Below, in pieces: positions 8,457 through 17,375 of a stretch of 64,000 nucleotides of DNA; position 1 is the first letter of the stretch; every line of letters begins with the position of its first letter. Made by a program: the position numbers and the translations under genes. The notes beneath the pieces are model-generated. The model made no database searches and was not told the DNA's origin. It was given only the letters and a program-made list of their open reading frames with translations. The DNA lies in contig NZ_LWLN01000001.1 in assembly GCF_001953745.1 (NCBI RefSeq), positions 2,976,001-3,040,000 of the forward strand. The letters are read 5' to 3'. This DNA is from Natrinema saccharevitans (lineage in GTDB: Archaea > Halobacteriota > Halobacteria > Halobacteriales > Natrialbaceae).

Positions 8457-10643
8457 TTAGATGTAGTCGATACTCGGCGGCAGTTCGAGCTTCATACCCT
8501 TGCGCTCGCGGATCTCCATGATCTTGTCGCGCTGGAGGGAGTTGGACATGACCTCGAAGCCGGCGTTCTCGGTGTTCCAGGAGGCCCGTCCCTCGGTCGC
8601 AGAGCGGATGTCCGAGGCGAAGCCGATCATCTCTCCGACCGGCGCGATGCCCTCGACGACCATCAAGTCGCCTTCCTGGTACATGTCGTCGACGCGGCCA
8701 CGACGGCCCTGGATCTCGCCCGAGGCCGCGCCCATGTGGTCGTTGGGCACGTCGATACGGACGTCCTGCATCGGCTCGAGCATCTTGATCTGGCCGTCGA
8801 TCAGCGCCTTGTGGACGGCCTCGCGGGTCGCGGGGATGACCTGGGCCGGACCGCGGTGGATGGTATCCTCGTGGAGCTTGGCGTCGTGCAGGCGAATGAG
8901 CGTCCCCTGGACGGGCTCGTTGGCCAGCGGGCCGTTGTCGAGGGCCTCCTCGAGTCCCTCGATGACCAGCTCCATCGTCTCGTTCAGGTGCTGGATCCCC
9001 TTCGTGTCGTCGATGAGGACGTTCGTCCCGTGGATGTGTTCGACGTTCTGGGAGGTCTCTTTCTCCATGCCGGCCTCCTGCAGGGCCTCGCGGCGTTCCT
9101 GCTCGGGCATGTCCATCGAGGCCTCGCCGCGTTTGATCGTCTCGACGAGGTCGTCCGTCATCGGGTCGATGGAGATGTAGAAGCGGTTGTGCCGGTTCGG
9201 CGAGATGCCCTCGACTTCGTCGCTGGGCTGCTGGGGCTGCTCGCGGTAGACGACGATCGGCTCACCGGTATTGACCGGAATGCCCTGATTCTTCTCGATG
9301 CGCTGGGTGATGACCTCGAGGTGAAGTTCACCCTGTCCCGAAATGAGGTGTTCGCCGGTGTCCTCGTTGATGTCGATCTGGATCGTCGGGTCCTCCTTGG
9401 AGACCTGTCGCAGCGTTTCGATCAGCTTCGGCAGGTCGTCCATGTTCTGGGCCTCGACGGACTTCGTAATGACCGGCTCGGAGATGTGTTCGATCGACTC
9501 GAACGGCGTCATCTCCACGCTCGAGACGGTCGAGCCGGCGATGGCGTCTTTGAGACCGGTAACGGCGGCGATGTTCCCGGCGGGAACCTCCTCGACTTCC
9601 TCGCGTTCACCACCCATGTAGATCCCGACCGACTGGATGCGGTTCTTGCCGGCGGTCCCGGAGACGTACAGCTCCTGGCCTTTCTCGATCGTCCCCGAGA
9701 AGACCCGTCCCGCGGCAATTTCGCCGGCGTGGGGGTCGATCCCGATGTCGGTGACCATCAGGACGACGTCGCCGTCCTCGTCGACGAGGCGCATCGACTC
9801 CGAGAGATCGCTCTCGTCGTCGCCGCGCCAGATACGCGGGATACGACGCGGCTGAGCGTCGAGCGGGTTCGGGAAGTGTTCACAGACCATGTCGAGGACG
9901 ACGTCCGACAGCGGCGTCCGCTCGTGGAGTTCCTGACGCTTGTCGGCGCGCTCGAGTTCCATGATCTCGCCGAAGTCCATCCCGGTGCGTTGCATCGACG
10001 GCATGGAGACGCCCCACTTGTACAGCGCGGAGCCGAAGCCGACGGTACCGTCCTCGACGGAGACGGTCCAGTCCTCGATGTCGTCCATCTCCTCGGTCAT
10101 GCCGCGGATGAGTTCGTTGACGTCGTGGATGACCGAGAGGAGACGCTGTTGCATCTCCTCGGGACCCTCCTGTAGCTCGGAGATCAGGCGGTCGACCTTG
10201 TTGATGAACAGCGTCGGCTTGACGCCCTCTCGCAGTGCCTGTCGCAGCACCGTCTCGGTCTGGGGCATGGCCCCTTCGACGGCGTCGACGACCACGAGGG
10301 CACCGTCGACGGCTCGCATCGCGCGGGTGACGTCGCCACCGAAGTCGACGTGGCCCGGCGTGTCGATGAGGTTGATGAGGTGGTTCTCACCCTCGTACTC
10401 GTGAGTCATCGAGACGTTGGCCGCGTCGATGGTGATCCCGCGTTCCTGCTCGTCTTCCTCCGTGTCCATCGCCAGCTGTTCGCCGGCGGTGTCGTCGGAG
10501 ATCATGCCGGCACCGGCCAGCAGGTTGTCCGTAAGGGTCGTTTTCCCGTGGTCGACGTGAGCGGCGATGGCGATGTTCCGGATGTTCTCCGGTTCGTCCA
10601 TCAGCCGTTCACACTCTTGGACGATCTTCTTGCGTCGGCCCAT
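8457..10643 (-). CDS. fusA: Translation elongation factor EF-2
   Basis: 728 residues, full length for archaeal EF-2. GTPase motifs are [15 protein letters not shown] (G1), [12 protein letters not shown] (G3) and INKVDRL (G4). Domain IV carries [20 protein letters not shown] and ends with [15 protein letters not shown]-like sequence. The diphthamide loop lies in [12 protein letters not shown] or the later [11 protein letters not shown] segment. It translocates peptidyl-tRNA on the ribosome. It normally follows rps12-rps7; here about 4.7 kb of other genes separates it from rps7. Confidence 0.98.
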   Translation of the reverse strand: MGRRKKIVQECERLMDEPENIRNIAIAAHVDHGKTTLTDNLLAGAGMISDDTAGEQLAMDTEEDEQERGITIDAANVSMTHEYEGENHLINLIDTPGHVDFGGDVTRAMRAVDGALVVVDAVEGAMPQTETVLRQALREGVKPTLFINKVDRLISELQEGPEEMQQRLLSVIHDVNELIRGMTEEMDDIEDWTVSVEDGTVGFGSALYKWGVSMPSMQRTGMDFGEIMELERADKRQELHERTPLSDVVLDMVCEHFPNPLDAQPRRIPRIWRGDDESDLSESMRLVDEDGDVVLMVTDIGIDPHAGEIAAGRVFSGTIEKGQELYVSGTAGKNRIQSVGIYMGGEREEVEEVPAGNIAAVTGLKDAIAGSTVSSVEMTPFESIEHISEPVITKSVEAQNMDDLPKLIETLRQVSKEDPTIQIDINEDTGEHLISGQGELHLEVITQRIEKNQGIPVNTGEPIVVYREQPQQPSDEVEGISPNRHNRFYISIDPMTDDLVETIKRGEASMDMPEQERREALQEAGMEKETSQNVEHIHGTNVLIDDTKGIQHLNETMELVIEGLEEALDNGPLANEPVQGTLIRLHDAKLHEDTIHRGPAQVIPATREAVHKALIDGQIKMLEPMQDVRIDVPNDHMGAASGEIQGRRGRVDDMYQEGDLMVVEGIAPVGEMIGFASDIRSATEGRASWNTENAGFEVMSNSLQRDKIMEIRERKGMKLELPPSIDYI

Positions 10644-10886
10644 ATACCCCCCATTACCGGTAGCGGGGTCAAAAGGGTAGTGTTTCGTCGGCGCCGAAAT
10701 CCGCCGTCGTTCCCGGTTCGAACGTTGAAATATCCAATTTGAGTGAGTGAATCACTCCCATTATCGTGGCGACTCGGCCGCGAGCTGGTCGCCACTCGAG
10801 GGCGAGAGCGAGACGATCTCGGCGGAGCCGACGACGTGTGAACGCACAAAAGAGTCAAATCCCGTCGGCTCTTGGTAGGAACACAC

Positions 10887-11642
10887 ATGGATATTCGCGT
10901 GCAGGGACCGGGCCCGACTTCTCCATTCCTCAGTGCCCGAGACCGCTTCGAAACCGAACACGACCTCTCGCTGCCGGTCCACGTCCAGCTCCGGGACGAC
11001 CCCGACGAACGGACCTGGGCCGCCCACTACGACGACCGCCACGTCCTGAACATCTCACGACAGGCCGCCTCGAGCGCGATGGCCAGCGAACTCGCACTCC
11101 ACGAGTTCGCCCACATGGCGCGTCACGAACAGGACCACCCCTCACACACCCAATCGACCGAGGAGGTTCTCTACCTGGCGCTGGCCGGCAAGAGCGTCGA
11201 ACGCCGCAAGCTCTCACACTGCTACCAGATCGCCAACCACATGAAAGACATCTACGCCGACGACATCACCCTCTCGGTCGGTCCCGGCGAGAAACTGCTC
11301 TCCTTTCTCGAGTCGAGTCTGGCCACGGCGATCGCCGACCGCCCCGAGACGCCGCCCCGTCCCGGCCTCCGGCGGCTGTCGGCCAGCGCCGACCCCGAGA
11401 TCACGGCGGTGAACGCGGCCTTCGCGCTCGCACTCGCGGAACGACACGACCTCGTCAAGCGTGATCATCGGCTCTACGATCTCGCACACGCGGCGGCGAT
11501 GGACGCCCCGGAAATCGACTTCGAGGGATTCAAACGGCGGTTCCGGGAACTCGGCCGGGAGACCGACGCGAGTACCTACCGACAGGTACTGGTCGATGCG
11601 ACCCGGTCGTACGTCGGCGGTGGCGGCCCCGCGGCCGATTGA
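10887..11642 (+). CDS. Haloarchaeal HExxH-motif protein (DUF5781-like)
   Basis: About 251 residues from the ATG at 10887; a TTG five codons upstream is less likely. The motif LHEFAHMARHE contains His72-Glu73-x-x-His76, a HExxH zinc-peptidase signature, with a further His a few residues on. The rest is mostly helical (RKLSHCYQIANHMKDIYADDI). There is no signal peptide or membrane segment, so a cytosolic metalloprotease-like protein is expected. I recall this family next to EF-2 in haloarchaea as DUF5781; the name is from memory and no substrate is known. Confidence 0.7.
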   Translation: MDIRVQGPGPTSPFLSARDRFETEHDLSLPVHVQLRDDPDERTWAAHYDDRHVLNISRQAASSAMASELALHEFAHMARHEQDHPSHTQSTEEVLYLALAGKSVERRKLSHCYQIANHMKDIYADDITLSVGPGEKLLSFLESSLATAIADRPETPPRPGLRRLSASADPEITAVNAAFALALAERHDLVKRDHRLYDLAHAAAMDAPEIDFEGFKRRFRELGRETDASTYRQVLVDATRSYVGGGGPAAD

Positions 11643-11850
11643 GACCGGCCGCTGTGCCGATTCCCCGGTGGGACCACGATGCCCCGGGGTCTCACCGAAA
11701 TGACGAACGGGAGACCGCATGCGTCCCGTCGTGACGAACGGTTCCGGACCAACACCCACAGCGCACAACGCGATGTCCATCCCCGAATTCGCCTACCGTT
11801 CGACCCGAACGTTTATTGGTTGATAAGCGGAACGGATCGAACATAGAGGA

Positions 11851-12549
11851 ATGTTTTCGGGACCGGACCAGGTGGGAACTACTGACGGGGGGTTCGCCGA
11901 CGAGCTATCGCGGTTGAAACGCCGGGGGGCAAGCGTCCTCGTCGTCGGATCCGTCCACCCCGATCAGTGGCGAGATGCGTGTCGTCGACTGCTTGGCTGT
12001 GGTACCGATCGGACCCGGCGGCGCGTCCTCGTCTCGACGACGGCGGGCCCACACCACGCCATACACCACGTCGATGAGACCGGATCGGAGGCCCTCTCGG
12101 TCATCGCCTACGACGCGCAGGCTCGCAACGCCACAACGGCCGAGCCGGGGGAGACACCGTCGATCCGGCCGGCAACGACCGAAGCGGAGTCACTTGCCGA
12201 CCTCGGGATCGCCATCGAGCAAGCGATCGAGAACTTCGAAACCAACACCGCCGCGCTCGAGTCCGGCGAAGTCAGGTTGGGGATCGACTCACTGCTCCCG
12301 TTGCTCGAGGAGTACGGCCGCCAGCGGGTGTTCAAACTCCTCCATCTCGTCAACGGACGAACGAAGGCTGTCGATGGGATGGCCCACTACCATCTGCCGG
12401 TCGAGCGAGACGCCAGGATCGTCCAGACCCTCTCGCCGCTTTTCGATATCATCGTCGAACTCCGCGAACACGACGGCGACTATCAGGAGCGATGGACGAT
12501 CGAGGACGGCGACCGTCGGTCCGGTTGGCTATCGGTCGGTCCCGAGTAA
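11851..12549 (+). CDS. RecA-fold-like haloarchaeal protein without Walker A (DUF7504-like)
   Basis: 232 residues. It begins with FADELSRLKRRGASVLVVGS, the usual first strand of RAD55/KaiC-like proteins, but no GxxxxGKT loop follows, so ATP hydrolysis is unlikely. A later block, EVRLGIDSLLPLLEEYGRQRVFKLLHLVNGR, matches the Walker-B strand and helix of that fold (SLLPLL, FKLLH), and GMAHYHLPVERD follows. Such proteins are abundant and uncharacterised in haloarchaea. The CHAT-protease gene starts 72 bp downstream on the same strand, suggesting an operon in which this protein regulates or senses. A paralogue lies at 62709-63404. Confidence 0.7.
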   Translation: MFSGPDQVGTTDGGFADELSRLKRRGASVLVVGSVHPDQWRDACRRLLGCGTDRTRRRVLVSTTAGPHHAIHHVDETGSEALSVIAYDAQARNATTAEPGETPSIRPATTEAESLADLGIAIEQAIENFETNTAALESGEVRLGIDSLLPLLEEYGRQRVFKLLHLVNGRTKAVDGMAHYHLPVERDARIVQTLSPLFDIIVELREHDGDYQERWTIEDGDRRSGWLSVGPE

Positions 12550-12621
12550 CGGCTCGGGCCAAGGCCAATTCCCAGCGACGACCCCGGCAGTCCGCGGGCA
12601 ACCGCACGAGTTACCGTTCCA

Positions 12622-14703
12622 ATGAAACCGAAATTCGAGCCGACACAACGCGGCGTAGAGATCGTCGATCCGATCGAGCGACACCGCTACCGTCTCGAGA
12701 CCGGGAGTCCGGTAACCCCGTCGGCGGCGAATACTGATCGGATCGGCTTTCCGATCGGATCCGCAGTGACGGTGACGACCGATTCGATCGCGTTACCGAA
12801 GCCCAATACGGTCCTCGTTCGGGACTCGGACGGACTGATGCTCGCCGAGGTAAGTCCGACCGAGCAGCTGGGACTCCCCCCGGACGAGTATACGCTCGAT
12901 CTGGCCGGTCCGTTAAAAGTATACGCTCGTGTTACCGGTTCCGTGCAGGTGTTTTCGGACCGTGAGCAGACGTATCTCAACTTCGGGGCGGAGACGACCG
13001 TTCACCTCGGGGCCAGATCGTTACACAAGCGCCCGGCGAGAACGATTACGACGACGACTGCCCCGACCGATCTAATGGCCGCAGTGTCGGCGTTCGGATC
13101 GGAATTAAAGACGACGTCACCGGAACGGGCGTATCCGACGCTTCGAGGGCATCCACCCCGTCTCGAACTCGGCAGTGACCTACGGATACCGGACCCCCTC
13201 GATCGAGACCACAGCGTTCGGATAGCGGTTCCCGAGACGCTCCGGCACGTGTTCGTCGTCGCACCGCTTGCGTACTATCTCGATGCAGAAGTCGTTCCGG
13301 GGTCGAGTCCGCGGATCGTCACCGAAAGCGGATATACCCACTCACTCGACGGTTCGGATGAGTTCGAGTCGGCAGTCAAGCGGGTCCTGAAACGAACGTT
13401 CCTCCTCGATTGTGTCGTCAGGACCGAAGGAAACACGCCGCTCCCGTCACGCGAACGACGATCGATCGAACCGGTGATCGACATCGACATCGCGGACGCG
13501 TACGACCGATCGTTGGCCGAACGACTCGAACGCTATCTCGAGATTCCGGACGAGAAACTGGAACCTCATCTCCCGGCCTGGCAGTTCGAGACGCGACTCG
13601 AGACGACCGGCGCTCACGTGCCGATGCTCCCGTTTCTCGCCTACGATCTCGCGGTCGTCACGACGAGAGAAAGCGGCCGAGAACGGACGGGACCGGAGCC
13701 GGCCGCTGAACGAGCGATCGACGCGTTCACGCGGGACGATTTCGTGCGAAGCACGCGGCCCGGTGCCGTCCGTGGGAACGCAAACGTCGAGACGGCAACG
13801 GACCGGTCGGACGTCCCGAGGATCCAACAGTCGTGGACCGGTATCGACGGCTCGGAGATCGTCAGTACCACGTCTGTCACGGCCTATCGGAACGACATCG
13901 GGCGAACGCCGAAAGACGGCCCCATCGAAATCGAGGTCGTCTGTAACGATCCGGATATGCGCGCGGAACTCGAGAGCGTCCACGGGACCTACGGGACCCG
14001 CGAACAACTCCCGTTCGAGACGACGATCCACTACGATCTCTCGATGGACGACCTCGCAGCCGTTCTCGAGAAAGACAGCGACTTCCTCCACTACATCGGA
14101 CATATCGACGACGACGGATTTCAGTGTTCGGACGGGAAGTTAGATGCTAACACAGTCGACACCGTCGGAATAAAGGCGTTCTTACTGAACGCGTGTCGAT
14201 CCCACGAGCAGGGACTGCATCTCGTCGAGCGGGGGAGTATCGGCGGGATCGTCACGCTCAGTAACGTCGTCAACAGCGGCGCAGTCAGCGTCGGCGTCCT
14301 CATCTCCCGACTGTTAAACCTCGGGTTCCCGCTCTACAGTACGCTGGACATCGCTCGACAGGAAAACGTCGTCGGGCAACAGTATCAGTTGGTCGGCGAT
14401 GGGAGAACGACGATCACACAGCCCGAAACGCAGATCCCGAACGTCTGTCTGGTATCCGGGGAACGCGAGACACTCACGGCGAACATCATCGCGTACACGG
14501 CGGGAAACAGACGGCACGGAAGCGTCCTGTCACCACACATCGATTCGGTCGAGTCGTATTTCGTTATTCCCGGAGAGACGGGACCGATTTCGGTGACGCA
14601 GTCGGAACTCGAGGCGTTTTTCGATGAGGCGTTGTTCCCCGTGATACGAGACGGGCACGTCCAGTGGAGTACCGATCTGGTCGACGATGGACTCGAACCG
14701 TAA
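12622..14703 (+). CDS. CHAT-domain caspase-like protease homologue
   Basis: 693 residues. The C-terminal part, about residues 420-660, has the CHAT/caspase-clan pattern: FLHYIGHIDDDGFQCSDG with candidate catalytic His494, then IKAFLLNACRSHEQG with candidate catalytic Cys525, then LVERGSIGGIVTLSNVV. The N-terminal 400 residues are beta-rich and unlike TPR repeats (VLVRDSDGLMLAEVSP, LKVYARVTGSVQVFSD). No signal peptide is present. Codon use is less GC-biased than in core neighbours, suggesting transfer. It lies downstream of a RecA-fold-like gene and converges with a 42-residue membrane-peptide gene. Peptidase activity is inferred from the dyad. Confidence 0.75.
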   Translation: MKPKFEPTQRGVEIVDPIERHRYRLETGSPVTPSAANTDRIGFPIGSAVTVTTDSIALPKPNTVLVRDSDGLMLAEVSPTEQLGLPPDEYTLDLAGPLKVYARVTGSVQVFSDREQTYLNFGAETTVHLGARSLHKRPARTITTTTAPTDLMAAVSAFGSELKTTSPERAYPTLRGHPPRLELGSDLRIPDPLDRDHSVRIAVPETLRHVFVVAPLAYYLDAEVVPGSSPRIVTESGYTHSLDGSDEFESAVKRVLKRTFLLDCVVRTEGNTPLPSRERRSIEPVIDIDIADAYDRSLAERLERYLEIPDEKLEPHLPAWQFETRLETTGAHVPMLPFLAYDLAVVTTRESGRERTGPEPAAERAIDAFTRDDFVRSTRPGAVRGNANVETATDRSDVPRIQQSWTGIDGSEIVSTTSVTAYRNDIGRTPKDGPIEIEVVCNDPDMRAELESVHGTYGTREQLPFETTIHYDLSMDDLAAVLEKDSDFLHYIGHIDDDGFQCSDGKLDANTVDTVGIKAFLLNACRSHEQGLHLVERGSIGGIVTLSNVVNSGAVSVGVLISRLLNLGFPLYSTLDIARQENVVGQQYQLVGDGRTTITQPETQIPNVCLVSGERETLTANIIAYTAGNRRHGSVLSPHIDSVESYFVIPGETGPISVTQSELEAFFDEALFPVIRDGHVQWSTDLVDDGLEP

Positions 14704-14798
14704 CGGGCAGGCCCGATCACGACGCTTCGCGGTCGCTCACCGGGCGGTGGACTCCCACACAAAACCAGTTCTCGGACAGTGGTCTTCGGTCCCGTCGC

Positions 14799-14927
14799 TT
14801 AGGGGCCGACAAAGCCACTCGCGTTCGTTGCTGCGGCGTTGCCTGCCTGCCCGAGTAGCAACAGGATCGTAAACAGTGCGCCGATCATTCGCGGGTGATT
14901 CTTCAGGTACTGCGTAACATCCGTCAT
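14799..14927 (-). CDS. 42-residue hydrophobic peptide (DUF7503-like)
   Basis: The peptide starts MTDVTQYLKNHPRMIGALF and continues with a single Leu-rich membrane segment (TILLLLGQAGNAAA), ending GFVGP. I recognise the NHPRMIG...QAG...GP pattern as a haloarchaeal family of about 40 residues (DUF7503, named from memory). An AT-rich promoter (AAATTTATTA, about 36 nt 5' of the ATG) supports expression. It converges on the CHAT-protease gene, with stops 95 bp apart. A small single-span peptide beside a protease could be a target or effector; that is inference. Confidence 0.72.
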   Translation of the reverse strand: MTDVTQYLKNHPRMIGALFTILLLLGQAGNAAATNASGFVGP

Positions 14928-15300
14928 GGTACACTCGAAGTATAGTTGCCGGCTGTAATAAATTTATTTTAATATAGTGTATGAGATATCAACAATATCA
15001 ATCCCAGATAGTACCGATATGATGTAGGAAGAAAAATACTCGGACAGAAATCACGGCCCGTTCGACCACGAGCCGGACGGCGGCTAACGGATCGACTCGG
15101 AGGAAGGGGACCTCAGACAGTGATCGTAGCCACTGAAACGATGGACAGACTGATCGCGACGCAGTCGTGCGATCAGGCGTGGAATGCTGTCAATGACTAC
15201 GACACGTCGGTCGAAACGGCCCGCGGTCACGAGCAGCCCTCGAGATAGGGAGGCGAAGCTATCGCACCCGAAGAAAGCCGAAAAGCGACGGCGTAACGCG
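14928..15300. other. Intergenic region between the small peptide gene and rps7
   Basis: The first 110 bp or so are AT-rich (about 14953-15035) and include the promoter of the 42-residue peptide on the minus strand. A degenerate copy of the 86-bp repeat lies at 15122-15206. The remainder shows no gene. Composition contrasts with the ribosomal genes next to it and marks the edge of the insertion between rps7 and fusA. Confidence 0.55.
15122..15206. repeat. Degenerate 86-bp palindromic repeat, copy B
   Basis: The left part GATCGTAGCCACTGAAACGAT and the core ACTGATCGCG..CGTGCGATCAGGCGTG align with copy A at 8285-8370. The right arm is eroded (GTCAATGACTACGA), so the outer palindrome is lost while the inner hairpin survives. 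It lies about 95 bp from the rps7 stop, at the border of the interrupted str cluster. Confidence 0.65.
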
Positions 15301-15909
15301 TTAGCGTGCGGCTGCCGCGACGCGCTCTTTCTCCTCTTTCTGACTGACGGCGTAGGTGCCGACGTCGTAGTTGGACGCGCCGACGAGTTGGTTGGCGATG
15401 GCCTCCGCGACGTCGGTGGTCGTCTTGAACGAGTCGTTGTAGACGCCCTCGGCGAGGAACTTCAGGGCCTGGTCGACGCGGCGCTGTGGAGCGACGTCGA
15501 CGGCCTTCGGGACCGAGATCCCACCGTATTTCAGGCGGACGGTTTCCTCACGCGGGGCCGCGTTCTCGACGGCAGTCACGAGGATCTGAATCGGGTTCTC
15601 CTCGGTACGCTCGTGGATGATGTCGAACGCGTCGCTGACGTAGTTGAGGACTTGCTGTTTCTTGCCCGTATTCTCCTCGGTCTGCATCAAGCGGTTGATA
15701 AAGCGCTCGACGATCGAGATCTCGGACTTCTTGAACTGCTTGCGGGCGTGGCGACCCGCGGTGTGAGCGACGGGCGACACCGTGATGTAGCGTTCGGTCG
15801 AGGGGTCGGCGTACTCGATCTCGCCGATCTCCCACTCGCCGAACAGCTTGGCCGAGACGTCCGCGCCGCCGGCCGGCGCGTCCGGGTCGGGTTGGTCTTC
15901 TGCCGCCAT
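15301..15909 (-). CDS. rps7: 30S ribosomal protein S7
   Basis: 202 residues, archaeal S7 with a short acidic N-terminal extension. Recognisable blocks are IVERFINRLMQ, GKKQQVLNYV, NPIQILVTAVENAAPREETVR and the conserved PQRRVDQALKFL. It binds the head of 16S rRNA. It starts 2 nt after the rps12 stop and is surely cotranscribed with it. In the canonical order fusA would follow, but about 4.7 kb of other genes intervenes. Confidence 0.97.
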   Translation of the reverse strand: MAAEDQPDPDAPAGGADVSAKLFGEWEIGEIEYADPSTERYITVSPVAHTAGRHARKQFKKSEISIVERFINRLMQTEENTGKKQQVLNYVSDAFDIIHERTEENPIQILVTAVENAAPREETVRLKYGGISVPKAVDVAPQRRVDQALKFLAEGVYNDSFKTTTDVAEAIANQLVGASNYDVGTYAVSQKEEKERVAAAAR

Positions 15910-15911
15910 AG

Positions 15912-16340
15912 TTATCGCACCGGTTTCTCCGCGTTCCCGCGAACGAGTTCCTTCAGTGCGACGCCGTTGACCTTGTCGACTTTGTAGTTGACACCGGAGA
16001 GGTCACCCATCGCACGACCCTTGGCCCCACCGATCCCGGCGATGGTGACTTCGTCGTGTTCGTCGATGAACGAAATCGCGCCGTCACCGGGACAGAACGC
16101 GGTGACCTGCTTGCCGTTTTTGATCAGTTGCACTCGGACGCACTTCCGAATCGCCGAGTTGGGCTGTTTGGCTTCGATGCCGACCTTTTCGAGTACGATA
16201 CCGCGGGCCTGAGGTGCGCCCTCGAGAGGGTCGGACTTCTCGCGAAGTCCACGGGCGCGGCGCGCGTAGTCCGAGTCGGACCACCGCTGATTCTGGCGGT
16301 CCTTCTTGAGCTTGCGCGCGGCGTATTTGCCGTTTGCCAT
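15912..16340 (-). CDS. rps12: 30S ribosomal protein S12
   Basis: 142 residues from the ATG at 16340 ([16 protein letters not shown]). The open frame upstream is not coding-like. Conserved blocks are [21 protein letters not shown], the decoding-centre loop, and [20 protein letters not shown]. It monitors codon-anticodon pairing in the small subunit. It forms an operon with rps7. Confidence 0.97.
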   Translation of the reverse strand: MANGKYAARKLKKDRQNQRWSDSDYARRARGLREKSDPLEGAPQARGIVLEKVGIEAKQPNSAIRKCVRVQLIKNGKQVTAFCPGDGAISFIDEHDEVTIAGIGGAKGRAMGDLSGVNYKVDKVNGVALKELVRGNAEKPVR

Positions 16341-16674
16341 GGGCGTCGCTATCCGACGGAGGCACTTAAGCGACCCGTTTCCGCGCGGCGTTACGGCTCG
16401 AGAATCGGCGACGCAGGGTAACGAAGGGATTTCAGAGCGTTTCGTCGCCGGAGGCGCGCGCTGGCGTCGGATCGGTCGCGCCCCCATTATGTCATTCGTT
16501 TGCGATGACCGCTCGCCCCGCGAGGGCCGGCAACCAACGCCTCGTTCGACTCGATGTTCGTCGAGTCGGGACCCGACGCCCGTATGGAAGTGCGAATCGA
16601 TCGATTCGGACATATAATCATATCGAATTAGCAACTAAAGTTATTAGGTGGATCGGACATGTCCTGTACTCGTT
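16341..16674. other. Intergenic region between rps12 and the V4R-like gene
   Basis: 334 bp holding divergent promoters. On the plus strand AGTTATTAGG (about 16638) is a TATA-like element for the V4R-like gene, with an ATG at 16675. The other side should hold the rps12 promoter. No gene or repeat is seen. Confidence 0.4.
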
Positions 16675-17310
16675 ATGGCTACACTGAACAGTTGGATCAA
16701 GCGACTCGTCGGAAGCGACGACGGGGAGTCCCAGTCCAGCGATGAACTTCAGGCAGTGGATGATCGAATCGGATTCGAGGCCTCGCTCGAGGACGCGGAA
16801 GTAATCGGTCGGAGTCCGCTGTCGTACATCGCTGCCGGTGAATCGATCTCGTCGTTCGTGGGGAAAGAGATCACGTCCAAACTCGCCGACTACGGGCTCG
16901 AGGACATCGAACCGGACGAGTGGTATCCGCTTCAGATCCCGCTTGCCATGCTGTACGATATGCGCGACGAGTACGGCGACGTCAGGATGCGAAATATGGG
17001 ACAGAACGTCCCCGAACACGTCGAATTCCCGCCGGACCTTTCCGAAGTCGAGAACGCGTTACCGGCGATCGAGACGGCCTACCATCAGAACCACCGCGGC
17101 AGCGAAATCGGCTCCTACGAGTTCCGACAGGAGGGAGCGAACGAGGGTGTGATGATCTGTGAGAACCCCTACCCGTGTGAATTCGATAAGGGGCTAATCA
17201 AGGGCGTCGCGAAAAAGTTCGCCGACAACCCCGTACAGGTCGAGGAAGTCGGCGACCAGTGTCGATCGGACGGCGGTCACCGCTGTGAGTATCGCGTCGA
17301 ATGGCTCTGA
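16675..17310 (+). CDS. V4R-like small-molecule-binding domain protein
   Basis: About 211 residues from the ATG at 16675 (MATLNSWIKR). The C-terminal 80 residues resemble 4-vinyl-reductase/V4R domains: IENPYPCEFDKGLIKG-like sequence with the conserved Cys (ENPYPCEFDKG), then VQVEEVGDQCRSDGGHRCEYRVEW with Cys-x6-Cys. The middle has YIAAGESISSFVGKEI and PLAMLYDMRDEYGD. V4R domains bind hydrocarbons or tetrapyrrole-like ligands and often act as sensors. No output domain is seen. It sits alone between rps12 and an aldehyde dehydrogenase inside the interrupted str cluster. Confidence 0.65.
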   Translation: MATLNSWIKRLVGSDDGESQSSDELQAVDDRIGFEASLEDAEVIGRSPLSYIAAGESISSFVGKEITSKLADYGLEDIEPDEWYPLQIPLAMLYDMRDEYGDVRMRNMGQNVPEHVEFPPDLSEVENALPAIETAYHQNHRGSEIGSYEFRQEGANEGVMICENPYPCEFDKGLIKGVAKKFADNPVQVEEVGDQCRSDGGHRCEYRVEWL

Positions 17311-17375
17311 ACGGTCTCGTGTCGCGCCCGACGGCGTAGCCGTTCGAACCGACGCACCGTCGGGGAGAGAGCGAC

